64,000 bases of DNA from Plasmopara viticola (taxonomy: Eukaryota > Oomycota > Peronosporomycetes > Peronosporales > Peronosporaceae). The stretch spans positions 1,736,001 to 1,800,000 of the forward strand of contig MBPM02000006.1 of assembly GCA_001695595.3 (NCBI GenBank), written 5' to 3'. The position numbers and the translations under genes are program-made. Below, in pieces: positions 55,101 to 64,000 of the stretch (positions are counted from its first letter, which is position 1; each line of letters opens with the position of its first letter). The notes under the pieces were generated by a model. The model was given only the letters and a program-made list of their open reading frames with translations, ran no database searches and was not told the origin of the DNA.

Positions 55101-57040
55101 CGCCTAAAAACTCGTACGAATTGTAATAAATAGTGGGAGCACCGACACATACGGTTCAACGAAGAAGTTGATTACAGCTTCTGTGTATATGCGCATGCGA
55201 CGATAATGCTGAACTTTGGAAGCATGAATTCTATTAATAATCAGTTCTGAGTCGTCGCCTGCAGTGGTAGCGTCACAGTGTATCTTGAGCACATTGCAGG
55301 TAGAAGATGAGATTGTGAAGCTGGAGCTCTAAGCACTAATTCCAGCTTACATTAGTGTTGCCATGTCACACGATGACCAAAATATCTACTGATCGAAGCA
55401 AGACATCTCACGAGTTCCATTACACCTGTTAGAACCCTTATTGATCAAAGCAACCGCGAAGATTTTCAATGGTTTTGCATCAAAGCGTGGGTGCCTTAAG
55501 TTAAAGCTGCATGAATCCGAAGTCGAATGCCTTTATTAAGCCAAAAAGTTAAGCTTCCGGCTAGTTGATACTGAGTCATGCCTTCCTAAAATACAAACGT
55601 GGACTTCGACTGCACGAATAAGATGTGATGCACCTTTGAGCGTAGCCGTGCATCGACACAATGTATTTCTTGCGCGTGAAGAACTCAGTGCGCGAGCATA
55701 ACAAATATTTAAGCGGCTCGAAAGCAACCCGAAGATAACGCTAAAACGCATCCAGAAATGAAAAAAAACACTGCAATAACGACAAGCCTTTTGAAGTTGT
55801 TTTCCTTGGCCTGCTTTGGCAACAAATATACAAAAAAACTTTGTCGATGGCGCTTACGTCGCGAATCGTTCGTCACTTAATTTCTTTGATTAGCTTGCAA
55901 TACGTCGACTCAAAATACTCCAACTATGGACTGTTCTTGCCTCGATAAACGGGGTGATATAAGTAGCCGCACAAACTTATCGACCCCACGCAAAACAAAT
56001 GCAGGGAAATTTAGCAGAGTAAGCGTCTGCGCCAGCTTTCGATGCTCTAGCGCATACTCGAATGCCATATCTCGCTAATTTTAACTCTGCGAGTGGAAAG
56101 TCCTCAAAGTGTTTAACGCAAGGGCGACAGCTTTTTCTTAGAAGTATAATTTTTACAAAGTGGCTTTGGAACGTTGGCTTCAACGAAAGCCTTGGGCATA
56201 TTTTTTCGGATGTCTGGACTGCCAAGAGACAATGCACTATATGAGCTCTCTTTTTGAGCAAGCTCATGTACTTGGGTCTAGACCATCGTGATCTCGGCCT
56301 CGCTCTTGCACAGCACCAAATGTTTTCGTGTCAGTGCCACCAATATACCTTTTCAAAAGCGTTTTTCTGACGAATGCTAACAAGCAATTTGTTCGCCATG
56401 CAGCTAAACATAACGTAGACCAGAATCAGCAGAAGTATGTTACGAATCGGACCACGATCTTTGTCAAACTTGTTTAATGGCCTATGATAAATGTTAGCCT
56501 TTCAATAGCCCTCGCAAAAAAAGCAAAGTATGCGAGGTATGATACTTTTGAACGCAACGTAGTGACGCATAGCAGTCCTCTTTGCTATAAACGATGCAGA
56601 GCACGTCTAATCAACATTGACACTTGGCACTTGACTCGAGGACTTTTAGCATGAGATGCCCTACACGAAGCCAAACATTTTTTACGACTAATTGCGGATG
56701 TTGTCATGCGTGGGAATTACTCAGGACTGATTTTGGGCTGCGTTTATTGCCAACGAAAATCATTCTACTAGAATGTTTATTTTTTCTTCACTGTAGCATA
56801 GTTCACGGAATAGGCGAGCGTAAGAGCGGTAAAGTCAGGGTAATGCGCCACAATGCACTCATGGAAGCGCTCAATTACGTTTTGGAAAGGTTTTGAGAGT
56901 GGTCAAGGCAATGAAAAGCACTAAACTTGCTTGATGATGCAAAACCTTATGATAAAGCACTACACACGGTCTACATAGCTGAAGGAGCGTACGGTGAGTG
57001 GCATTTCAGTACAAGGGCATAGCACATCTCCGCCTTAGCA
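49131..57040. other. Gene-free AT-rich region
   Basis: About 8 kb without a supported gene. ATG frames of 78 and 107 codons (50418-50654 and 50892-51215, both +) have no recognisable domain. One 77-codon ATG frame (53950-54183, +) begins with a signal-peptide-like hydrophobic stretch (see findings). Copies of a short dispersed motif lie at 50151-50181 and 52122-52147. No RNA genes were identified. Confidence 0.45.
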
Positions 57041-57340
57041 TTCAAATCCAAATATTTGCTGATACTGGTGTGTCGATTACTTCATTTGAAGCCTTCATGC
57101 TTTTCGGTCTAATAACCCGTTGTGGTGACTCGAACGACTAAAGCTCGCACTGGACTACCGCGTAGCTCCTTGACTTTGCCAGCTCGAAAGCTCTATTTGA
57201 TGAAGATTTTCCGTGTCCTTGTTCACATTAGACTATTTCATACTCTTGGCATCGGCTTTGATTGTCAAGCTTACCTTCTTTGGGGTGGATCCAAATCCTA
57301 TTTTTTCTTGAGCAATAGATGAGCTGTATGACCATGTAGT
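57040..57340 (+). pseudogene. Decayed retroelement protease-like fragment
   Basis: The plus strand reads QIFADTGVSITSFEAFMLFG around 57050-57110, carrying a D-T-G-V-S triad as in retropepsins of LTR elements. Stops follow closely. The adjacent 57170-57260 stretch resembles 48549-48640, linking the two remnants to one family. Confidence 0.45.
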
Positions 57341-57739
57341 CTATGAACTTTAAAGCATTGCGCGTTTCAACCTGAAGTGCGCCGAGATGTCCCTTTCCTC
57401 CGAAATGGAGTCCAGGCTCAAACGGCCACTCAAAGTGCGCAGTTTTATGAGTGGCTCTTCCCGTGTCATCTACTAATCAGGATGCGAACTTGACACGCTC
57501 AAAATCGAGGGTTCAATACCTTTTTCCGAAATTTAGTAGTGTCACCCCTTAGCCTCATTACAAATAATAAAGCGGGGCCGCTGCATATATTTTCCGAGAA
57601 AGCGTTATTTCAGGTTCCCAGCCTTTGCTTTATACTCAATATCCTCACGAGTCAAGGATCGCTTTTTGTCTGACTCCAAAAACTAAATCTAGTCTCGACA
57701 CTAACCAGTGCATTGTAAGTATGACAAAAAACAATATAT

Positions 57740-58582
57740 AAGGGAGCCGGTATCGCCCCCCTAGGTATCGCCACCTTTCCTCCAGGTATGAGCCACAAAT
57801 TCTCATGAATAAGCGCCACACCCATCGTAAAACCACATTCGTCGCAAAATTGAAATTACATACCATACATCACACTCAAATTCTCTCTACATACATCAAC
57901 ATGCCATTGACCTCACCCCCCGCGCAGACTTACGAAATTCTTAATGAAGCACTGAATTCAATGCAAAAGTTCTCACTGAGGGAAGTTTATCCGACAAAAA
58001 TGGAAAGGACTATGAATGACAAACACGGAAACACACATGCGTCGATATCGGCTTTCTATGGCTAAAGACAATCATTTAATAGATAGGCTATGTTGTGGCA
58101 GAAAAGCAATGACTCTTTCTTGCTCTCGTCGTGCATCGCCACCTGCAGTGTGCATTGCATGCTCAACACATGGGAAAAGTTTCGAATGGGTAAACTCACG
58201 GCCACACGGGTTGCAAGCATTGAAAAGTATCTTTGCATCGTCAGTAAATAAGTGCATGACGCTGCTTTAGGAGAAGCTGCAGCATACAAGATTGGCGAAG
58301 AGCATGTTTTATCAAAGAATGCGATGTTAAGGGACAGAACGACGTTAAAGACCAGGCGGAGGCGAAGGTCGAGCAATAATCTGAAGAAGGTGAGCGATAC
58401 TATTTATGTCATGATTCACGCCAGGTGAATATTTTTTACCCATTTCCCGTGTTCAGAAGTTATGCTTTTAATATTGTTATTAAAAAAATGCTTGATTTTG
58501 CGACAGGTGTGCTTTACAAGAATTTGTAGCCTTTACCTGGGGGGGTGGCGATACCTGGGGGAGGTGTCGATACTGGCTCCTT
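57740..58582. mobile_element. Non-autonomous DNA transposon with ~60-bp terminal inverted repeats
   Basis: The left end (57740-57803, AAGGGAGCCGGTATCGCCCC...) and right end (58520-58582, read on the minus strand as AAGGAGCCAGTATCGACACC...) are inverted copies. Both contain CAGGTATCGCCACC-like words and finish near GCCACAAATTC or GGCTACAAATTC. The 715-bp interior holds two overlapping plus-strand frames (57805-58065 and 58016-58270). A Cys-containing segment (CCGRKAMTLSCSRR, then CIACSTHGKSF) could be a degraded zinc-binding transposase N-terminus. It is too short for a full transposase. The exact target duplication was not resolved. Confidence 0.7.
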
Positions 58583-58588
58583 ACAATT

Positions 58589-58891
58589 GTAATGTAATGT
58601 AATGTATTACGTTATCGCGTTGCCAAGTTATGCACGTGCTAGGCTCAGTCTGGCAAGTCCACGACATAGAGTGGTGTCCGCATACGTCGGGTATCGTTCG
58701 GCGGGCAGTGCAGCCAGCACCGAGGTCGTGAGGGTCTTCCATTATTTTGCTTAGCTCTGACTTGGTAAGAGCCCAGGTGGCGCCCGGTTCTGGAGACCGT
58801 CGCGTCGAGGGTAAGACTCGTCAGAGACCTGCGCGCGAGCATTTAGCCCCCGCGCTTGGAAGGAGGGCGTCGCCCCAACCTTTTCCAAGCT
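58589..58891 (-). mobile_element. Short SINE-like retroposon, copy 2, with 11-bp target-site duplication
   Basis: Minus-strand copy of the 23011-23333 element, about 303 bp. Perfect direct repeats TCCTTACAATT flank it at 58578-58588 and 58892-58902. On its own strand it starts AGCTTGGAAAAGGTTGGGGC and ends with GTAATACATTACATTACATT plus AC, an (ATTAC)n tail. The body matches copy 1 closely apart from the missing 26-bp segment. It sits exactly at the right end of the TIR element, whose terminal bases form part of the target duplication. Confidence 0.9.
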
Positions 58892-59312
58892 TCCTTACAA
58901 TTATTGTAGTAATTAAACCATTTTTTGATTGCATCCTATTACACAAGTCAAGACCGGGGAACAGTGAACGGTTGCTCAACGGAAGATCCTGAACGCCTCC
59001 TCTATGTTAGGTTACATTCGTTCACCGCACAGCCAAAACTTGATTCTTGAGCAAAGAAAAATTCAGAGATCAGTGTCTGGGATATTAAAATATTGGGATG
59101 AGTTACTGTATTCCTATGCCAGAGAAAATAAAGTATTAGTAGTAAAAAGTACTACTACACTATGGTATATATTGCCGCAGAACATCACAATTATTCGCTT
59201 AAGGCGGCGATAAAATTACTTAAAGCATAACCTCTTTTCAATATTTTACGCATCCCTATCTCGATCGCTAACGGGCTGCCACTAATCGCGTGGTGACAAA
59301 AGAAATCAAATT

Positions 59313-59342
59313 AAGCTGTATGATAAAGCCATCATACAGCTT
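59313..59342. repeat. Perfect 12-bp stem hairpin upstream of the dehydrogenase
   Basis: AAGCTGTATGAT (59313-59324) is followed by the loop AAAGCC and by ATCATACAGCTT (59331-59342), an exact reverse complement. It lies about 300 bp before the dehydrogenase start codon. Its role is unknown. Confidence 0.9.
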
Positions 59343-59639
59343 TATATGATTTTTTAAAGCCTGTATCGTTGGCTGTTCAAAACGGTTGGGTGAGCGGTTG
59401 GGAGACGGCAATGCGATGATTTTCATGTAAAACAAGATTCTTACAGTCGAAGCCGTTTACATTCAAATTTTACATAAAGCTTTGTTCAAGTAGATGCGAA
59501 GCGCCGCTAACGTTTTCTTCCGACCTACGCGGCGCAAGAAGCCTGCTCTGAGACAAGAGTTGACATCCTGACCGACTTCGGCGTACCAAAACCAAATCAA
59601 ATTTGCATTTTCAACGTGGAAAGCGAGCGCAAAGTTTTA

Positions 59640-60911
59640 ATGGATACTGCCAGCAAAATGATCTTCAGCGCACACGCGCATGGACAAGAAACGTGCTCTA
59701 AGGACCCGGCAGGCTGCATGCGTGCTGTCGTGTGGACCGGCAAGTCCGTCAAGCTGAACCATGTTCCAAAGCCAAAAATTATGGAAGCGTCGGATGTGGT
59801 GGTGAAGGTCACAGCATGCTCTATAAGTCCTGATTTTGCAACCGACGTCTGTGCAGGGGAAGCCGGAGAATTGGAAAAGAACCAGGTCCTTGGTAGTGAG
59901 GCCGTAGGTGTCGTAGACAGTGTTGGCGCGGACGTGAGCAAAATCAAGGTTGGTGACCGTGTCGCCATCAGCTTTGTTCTAGCTTGCGGGAATTGTAAGC
60001 ACTGTCGTCGACACGAGTATGCTTCGTGCAATTGCACAAATGCGTCTCAGGAGTTCAAGCAGAAGTACGGTGGTTGGGCACCTGCCGCCGTGTTAGGCAG
60101 CTCTCGAATGCTTGGAAACGCTCCTGGAGTGCAGGCAGAGTACGTTCGTGTACCATTCGGCGATGTGAACTGCTTCAAGCTGCCTGCTGGTGTGAGTGAT
60201 GACAAGGCAGTATTGGGTGTAGAGACGACTGTAACGGCATTGCACGCTGTTGATAGTGCCGAGGTCAAGGAAGGTGATTGTGTTGTAATATGGGGTTTGG
60301 GTCCTATCGGGCTTCAGGCCGCTCACTGGTGCAAGCTTCGGGGTGCTAAGACTGTGCTTGGAGTTGAATATTGCGCTGAGCGGGTCAAGTTTGCCCATGA
60401 TCACATGAATCTCGAGGTAATTGATCGCCGCGACCTGTCTTGCGCCCAAGTGGTTGCAAAGTTGCAACAAATTCTACCACCCGAAGGTGCAGATGCTGTA
60501 ATTGATGCCAGCGGGTGCTCAGCTTCGTCCAGCTGGATGGCCACGTTGGAGAAGACAAGCGGAATAGAAAGTCAGCCCGAGCCGGCAGACACTTTTAAGG
60601 AGATGCTAATGGTTGTTCGCAAGTGCGGCCACGTTTCGATCGTGTCGGACTACATGTGTTCGGTGGGATCTTTCCCGATTGGTCACATCGCAATGAAAAG
60701 CGTAACCGTTCATGCTGGTCGTACCCCAGCCCAAAAATATTATCCTCAAGTATTCGATGCAATCGAAAGTGGCGAGCTGGACCCATCGGTGCTCATTTCA
60801 CACCGCCTTGCTCTCGAGGAAGTACCCGGGGCATATACCAGCATCGCCAAGAAGAATGGTGACTTTTTGAAAGTTTTTATTGCGCCGCACGAAATGCGCT
60901 CAAAGGCGTAA
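59640..60911 (+). CDS. Zinc-type medium-chain dehydrogenase, catalytic zinc ligands lost
   Basis: 423 residues from ATG 59640 (the frame extends to a GTG at 59616, which I reject as a start). The fold is MDR, closest in wording to glutathione-independent formaldehyde-dehydrogenase-like members: MRAVVWTGKSVKL, QAEYVRVPFGDVNCFK, ASGCSAS. The structural-zinc lobe is intact, with Cys116, 119, 122 and 130 in a CX2CX2CX7C pattern. The NAD(P)-binding loop GLGPIGLQAA (219-228) is intact. The catalytic zinc site is not: where the family has I-C-G-S-D there is ISPDF (Ser63), and where it has L-G-H-E there is LGSE (Ser86). The usual acidic ligand region reads VETTVTALHA. It is therefore probably not a zinc alcohol dehydrogenase in activity; a binding role or altered chemistry is inferred. 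It converges on the HAD gene. Confidence 0.85.
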   Translation: MDTASKMIFSAHAHGQETCSKDPAGCMRAVVWTGKSVKLNHVPKPKIMEASDVVVKVTACSISPDFATDVCAGEAGELEKNQVLGSEAVGVVDSVGADVSKIKVGDRVAISFVLACGNCKHCRRHEYASCNCTNASQEFKQKYGGWAPAAVLGSSRMLGNAPGVQAEYVRVPFGDVNCFKLPAGVSDDKAVLGVETTVTALHAVDSAEVKEGDCVVIWGLGPIGLQAAHWCKLRGAKTVLGVEYCAERVKFAHDHMNLEVIDRRDLSCAQVVAKLQQILPPEGADAVIDASGCSASSSWMATLEKTSGIESQPEPADTFKEMLMVVRKCGHVSIVSDYMCSVGSFPIGHIAMKSVTVHAGRTPAQKYYPQVFDAIESGELDPSVLISHRLALEEVPGAYTSIAKKNGDFLKVFIAPHEMRSKA

Positions 60912-61474
60912 ACTTTCGTAGCTTAGCAAAGCAGTTTTACCAGTGGAGATTTTTACTTTCGGTTTTTAGCGCAAATATCTTAATCAGTACCGCTACATAT
61001 ATTCGAATTTCGATGGAAGTTGTGTCAATTTTACAGATTGTAGACAAAAGCTGTCCGTGATCAAAAGATTTTACCTCGTCTAAGCAGAGGCATGCAGTAA
61101 CGAGATCGACGACGCCAGGCGAAAGATATGCTTGTGGATAGCGTGCACAAATTGGAGATAGAAGTTTATTAGAACTTATAAAATTGGTGTAGGTTTCATT
61201 AAAAAATATAAAGTTGGTGTTGCATAGCGAATTTTTAGGCTGCTGCGTTATGCCGGCCATCGCGATCAGCGCGTTTACTAGCTGTGGCCGCGCAAGTTCG
61301 TTCTGACTTTCCACGTAAATTGTCAACGTACTGCTCGACGTCCTCTACCATTTAAAGACGCGCCCCGGATAGCACAAGGCGCACGCTGATGGTACTTTTC
61401 GGCCTAAGAAAAGCGTTTTTCCTAGCATATAGTATTGTTTCTGGCATGATTAACAAAGCTACTCTATCGTAAAA
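60912..61474. other. Intergenic between convergent dehydrogenase and HAD genes
   Basis: 563 bp. A minus-strand frame (60937-61326, 129 codons, first ATG at 61326) opens MTIYVESQNELARPQLVNALIAM. It reads somewhat protein-like but has no recognised domain and may be a chance frame or a fragment. The rest is AT-rich 3'-flank sequence. Confidence 0.4.
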
Positions 61475-62233
61475 TTAAATAAGCTGCAATGTTTCGATCT
61501 GATTTTTCCCCATAACCTGCGTGGCTTTACCTCTATTTCTGCACAGCAACCTGGCATGTGCGCCCAAGGCCTTTGCTGCCTCATAATCATTGACTAGATG
61601 ATCTCCTACGTGTACAAACTCGCTTGGTTCCACGTCTTTATCCTCTCTCTGCAGCTGCCTGAACGTCGAATAGAAGATTGATGCGTGTGGCTTCATGTGC
61701 GATTGGCCGAAGGACGTTGTAACAACATCAAAGAAGCTCCGAAGCCCTAGTTCGACTAGCAGCGATTCCAGTCTCTCATCAAAGTTCGATATGATACCCA
61801 TGGGAATGTCCGCATCCTGCAACATCTCGAGGGTCGGATGCACGTCATTGAACACCATCCAGGCCTCCGAGGTGGCAAAATGAGCATATAATTGGCTGGT
61901 AAAGCGCTCACTTTGCTCCGCGTTGATTGTGGTGCAGTCAACCACTTCAGCGCGCTTCATCACATTAAGCACCAATTCGTGCCACCAGGGGGAAGCAGAG
62001 GTAGCTACTTCGTTAGATCCGAAGTTTGGCCGGAGGCGTGACTGTAGGCGAAATTCGGGTACAAATTGCGTCGTGAGCGCAGCGATCAGCGCGCCACGGC
62101 GCAACGACGAGAACGACTGGCCTGATGCCGCCTCCCAGAATCGCAGGTAGGTTTCTCCTAAGGGTTCGGCTGGGTAGATAAGCGTGCCTGTCACATCTAG
62201 CGTAACGTATTGCCACGCACGGCGAGCTTTCAT
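61475..62233 (-). CDS. HAD-superfamily hydrolase, HDHD3-like
   Basis: 252 residues from ATG 62233, a single exon. Haloacid-dehalogenase fold with a helical C1-type cap. Motif I is LDVTGTL with nucleophile Asp13; the usual D+2 acid is Thr15. Motif II is GIISNFD (Ser149), motif III is Lys181 in HMKPHASIF, and motif IV is VGDHLVNDYEAA (Asp211 and Asp216). The opening RAWQYVTLDVTGTLIYP-EPLGETY resembles eukaryotic HDHD3 and plant HAD-like proteins. The replacement at D+2 would weaken ordinary phosphomonoesterase chemistry, and the substrate is unknown. No targeting peptide is evident. It converges on the dehydrogenase. Confidence 0.88.
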   Translation of the reverse strand: MKARRAWQYVTLDVTGTLIYPAEPLGETYLRFWEAASGQSFSSLRRGALIAALTTQFVPEFRLQSRLRPNFGSNEVATSASPWWHELVLNVMKRAEVVDCTTINAEQSERFTSQLYAHFATSEAWMVFNDVHPTLEMLQDADIPMGIISNFDERLESLLVELGLRSFFDVVTTSFGQSHMKPHASIFYSTFRQLQREDKDVEPSEFVHVGDHLVNDYEAAKALGAHARLLCRNRGKATQVMGKNQIETLQLI

Positions 62234-62606
62234 GATGATACCAGATAAATATCTTTTGAGGGAAGCAATCGTGCAATTTTTACATTCGTAACTTCAACCT
62301 TTACTCGTAATGATGAGGGGTTTAATGCTACAATAAAAAGTCCGCGAACAAGACTAAACTCTAATAAGTTTTATTTCATACATTTACGCTCGCGCTTCGA
62401 CGTACAAAACGTATTCGCAGAATCCTAAGAAGAATGCAATCAGTTTCCTTCTAATCAAGCGCTTGATTACACACCTTTACGTCATTAGGGACTTGATTAC
62501 GCTTGCATGTGCTTGCCAGCCATAGAGTATGATCAGCGCTGGACACATGCTGTCATCTCAGTGCCTTTCTGTATCTCAACTGTAACCCTATTGTATTGCT
62601 ATCTGT
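62234..62606. other. Intergenic between divergent HAD and LRR genes
   Basis: About 370 bp. GCTTGATTACACA-like words recur at about 62457-62505 (TGATTACACACC, TTGATTACGC). A short ATG frame at about 62530 stops after 18 codons and could be a remnant or missing first exon of the LRR gene. No other feature. Confidence 0.35.
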
Positions 62607-63845
62607 ATGCTTGTCCTCAAGAAGGCGGCAGAGAATGAAGACCCGCTCCCGGGGTCGCTAGGAATTGCTTCCATGAACATTCAGCCGGCGGCTACACTGG
62701 ATAAATTGGCGTTTCAAAACATAAGTCTGTCTGGGTCGAATGACGCCTTACCTCTTGACAAGATCAAACAAATGTACGCTGCTGTACAGTGAGAGTTTAG
62801 TAGTTGCAACAAGAGCTGACATGACTGCTTGGCGTGTAAACAGATACTTTAATAACTGCTCATTAAGTGAGATTCCTGTTGCCGTCGTGGGTGGTGATTC
62901 TGTTACCGTCATGTACGATGTCTGGGGCAACTCTTGCAATTAATGTAGTTGTGTCTTACAGGATTATTGTTTGGCTGCTGTAGTGACGTAGCTGGAGATA
63001 CCATCACTAATGTGGACACCGAATTTCAGAGTCGAAACCTAACTTTGCTGTGCGTGCAGTCATATCTTCGCGCTTTTTCTGGCTAATACTAAGGCTAATC
63101 TCTAATGTTACTTTTATATGTAGTGATTTATCCTTTAACGCGCTTACAGACTTTAATCTGATCGCGAATGCCACTCCAGTCCTCACAAATTTGTAAGTAT
63201 AACGTTTTACTGCCCTTGTTCTTCAGTACGCCTTTTCACATGCTGAACGACTACAGATATCTGCATGGCAACTTGTTACAGATAGTCCCCACAGTGATTT
63301 TCAGTCTGTCCACACTTCAGTATCTGACGCTGGCTAACAATCCTATCAACGCATCTGGTCTTACAATGCAACAGCTAACATTTCTCTCGACTTTGCGTAT
63401 TTTCACAATCGATGGCATGACCAACACAAGTGCATGCCCACCAGCTGCAGTGCAGAGTGCGCTGACTGATTATTTCACGTTTCGCATGGGAACTAGTGAG
63501 GCTACCACTTCGGTGAACAGTACCCTTATCGAACAGCCACTGACGAGTCCACCCGTGACGACTGAGCTCGAGAAATCATCCACTTCATCCCACGAGATTT
63601 GGATCATACTTGGAGCGTCCTTAGGGGCTTCATTGCTTCTATTGCTTCTTGGGATCAACTGGTGGTGCTATCGCTTACGAAGGGACGAACCACTAAAGCT
63701 AATGAACAGTACCACTCAAACGATTGGCATTGGGATGGGATATTTGTCAATACATCCATACATGGGGCTACAAGACCCTTTTTCCAACGCCTCCAGTCAG
63801 ACAACGTCTGACTTCGAGTTGCTAGCTTCTGTGGCAGACGGCTAA
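62607..63845 (+). CDS. Leucine-rich-repeat single-pass membrane protein, several exons, model incomplete
   Basis: Exons inferred: 62607-62788 (ends MYAAV plus two bases), 62844-about 62912 (YFNNCSLSEIPVAVV...), 63124-63192 (DLSFNALTDFNLI...) and 63257-63845. Introns 62789-62843 (GTGAGA...AACAG, 55 nt) and 63193-63256 (GTAAGT...TACAG, 64 nt) join in phase. The join across 62913-63123 is unresolved. The last two exons give typical LRR text: LTNL-YLHGNLLQIVPTVIF, then LSTLQYLTLANNPI. A Ser/Thr-rich stalk and one membrane helix (IWIILGASLGASLLLLLLGI) follow, then a basic RLRRDE stop-transfer and 60 cytoplasmic residues ending SVADG. Oomycetes have many LRR-TM-TKL kinases of this build; here no kinase domain follows before a stop. 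No signal peptide is visible, so a 5' exon may be missing. Confidence 0.65.
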
Positions 63846-63867
63846 ATTGGACTCACTAGGCTTTCCT

Positions 63868-63999
63868 ACGTGGCCGTACAACGTCTAAGTGCTCCAACAG
63901 AATGATTTTATACTTAGTTGGGGCTCTATTGCATCTGTGCATGTCTTGAGCGATAGAAAGGACGTATCTGTGGTCGTACAACATCTCAGCATTCCAACA
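63868..63999. repeat. 32-bp imperfect direct repeat, 100-bp spacing
   Basis: GTGGCCGTACAACGTCTAAG at 63870 recurs as GTGGTCGTACAACATCTCAG at 63970, and both continue to a CTCCAACA/TTCCAACA end. It lies directly after the LRR stop codon. The window ends inside or just after the second copy. Confidence 0.85.
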
Positions 64000-64000
64000 A

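Noticed and set aside
57500..57520. GGGTTCAATACC, a B-box-like word
   Set aside because: No convincing acceptor stem or A box upstream.

Overview
The window reads as nuclear DNA of an oomycete, most likely a peronosporalean such as a Phytophthora or downy-mildew relative. Three things suggest this. Genes are compact and close-set, with very short GT-AG introns (about 49-64 nt, often with a CTAAC-like branch sequence). Conserved eukaryotic proteins sit beside lineage-specific architectures. Gene islands are separated by long AT-rich stretches of decayed transposons. The species cannot be fixed from the sequence alone.

Layout. 1-4.4 kb: the 3' part of an intron-containing gene with a possible beta-trefoil N-terminus, then a serine-rich, disordered 532-residue protein. 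7.2-7.35 kb: four 41-bp tandem repeats. 7.8-10.0 kb: a convergent pair, mitochondrial ISCA2-type iron-sulfur assembly factor (+) and ATG16 autophagy protein (-), with stop codons 48 bp apart. 10-18.1 kb: mostly empty, with orphan coding-like scraps. 18.1-22.6 kb: a compact island with a PDZ-like/DUSP protein (-), MCTS1 translation factor (-, four exons resolved here) and a PDZ-like/CaMK-type kinase (+). The DUSP protein and the kinase share the same unusual N-terminal domain. 23-37.7 kb: repeat-rich, including a short retroposon with a perfect 12-bp target duplication. 37.755-43.630 kb: a complete but inactivated Ty3/Gypsy chromodomain retrotransposon with both LTRs. 43.7-46.6 kb: a frameshifted gene remnant, then intact 5-aminolevulinate synthase (-). 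46.7-59.6 kb: gene-free, with decayed retroelement pieces, a TIR DNA element of about 840 bp, and a second copy of the short retroposon inserted at its edge. 59.6-64 kb: a zinc-type dehydrogenase (+) that has lost its catalytic-zinc ligands, an HDHD3-like HAD hydrolase (-), and the exons of a leucine-rich-repeat, single-pass membrane protein.

The intact genes cover mitochondrial Fe-S and haem biosynthesis, autophagy, translation re-initiation and signalling. They are not a pathway cluster. The observations most worth following are the paired PDZ-like proteins flanking MCTS1, the catalytically altered dehydrogenase, and the two-copy retroposon with intact target-site duplications and an (ATTAC)n-type tail.
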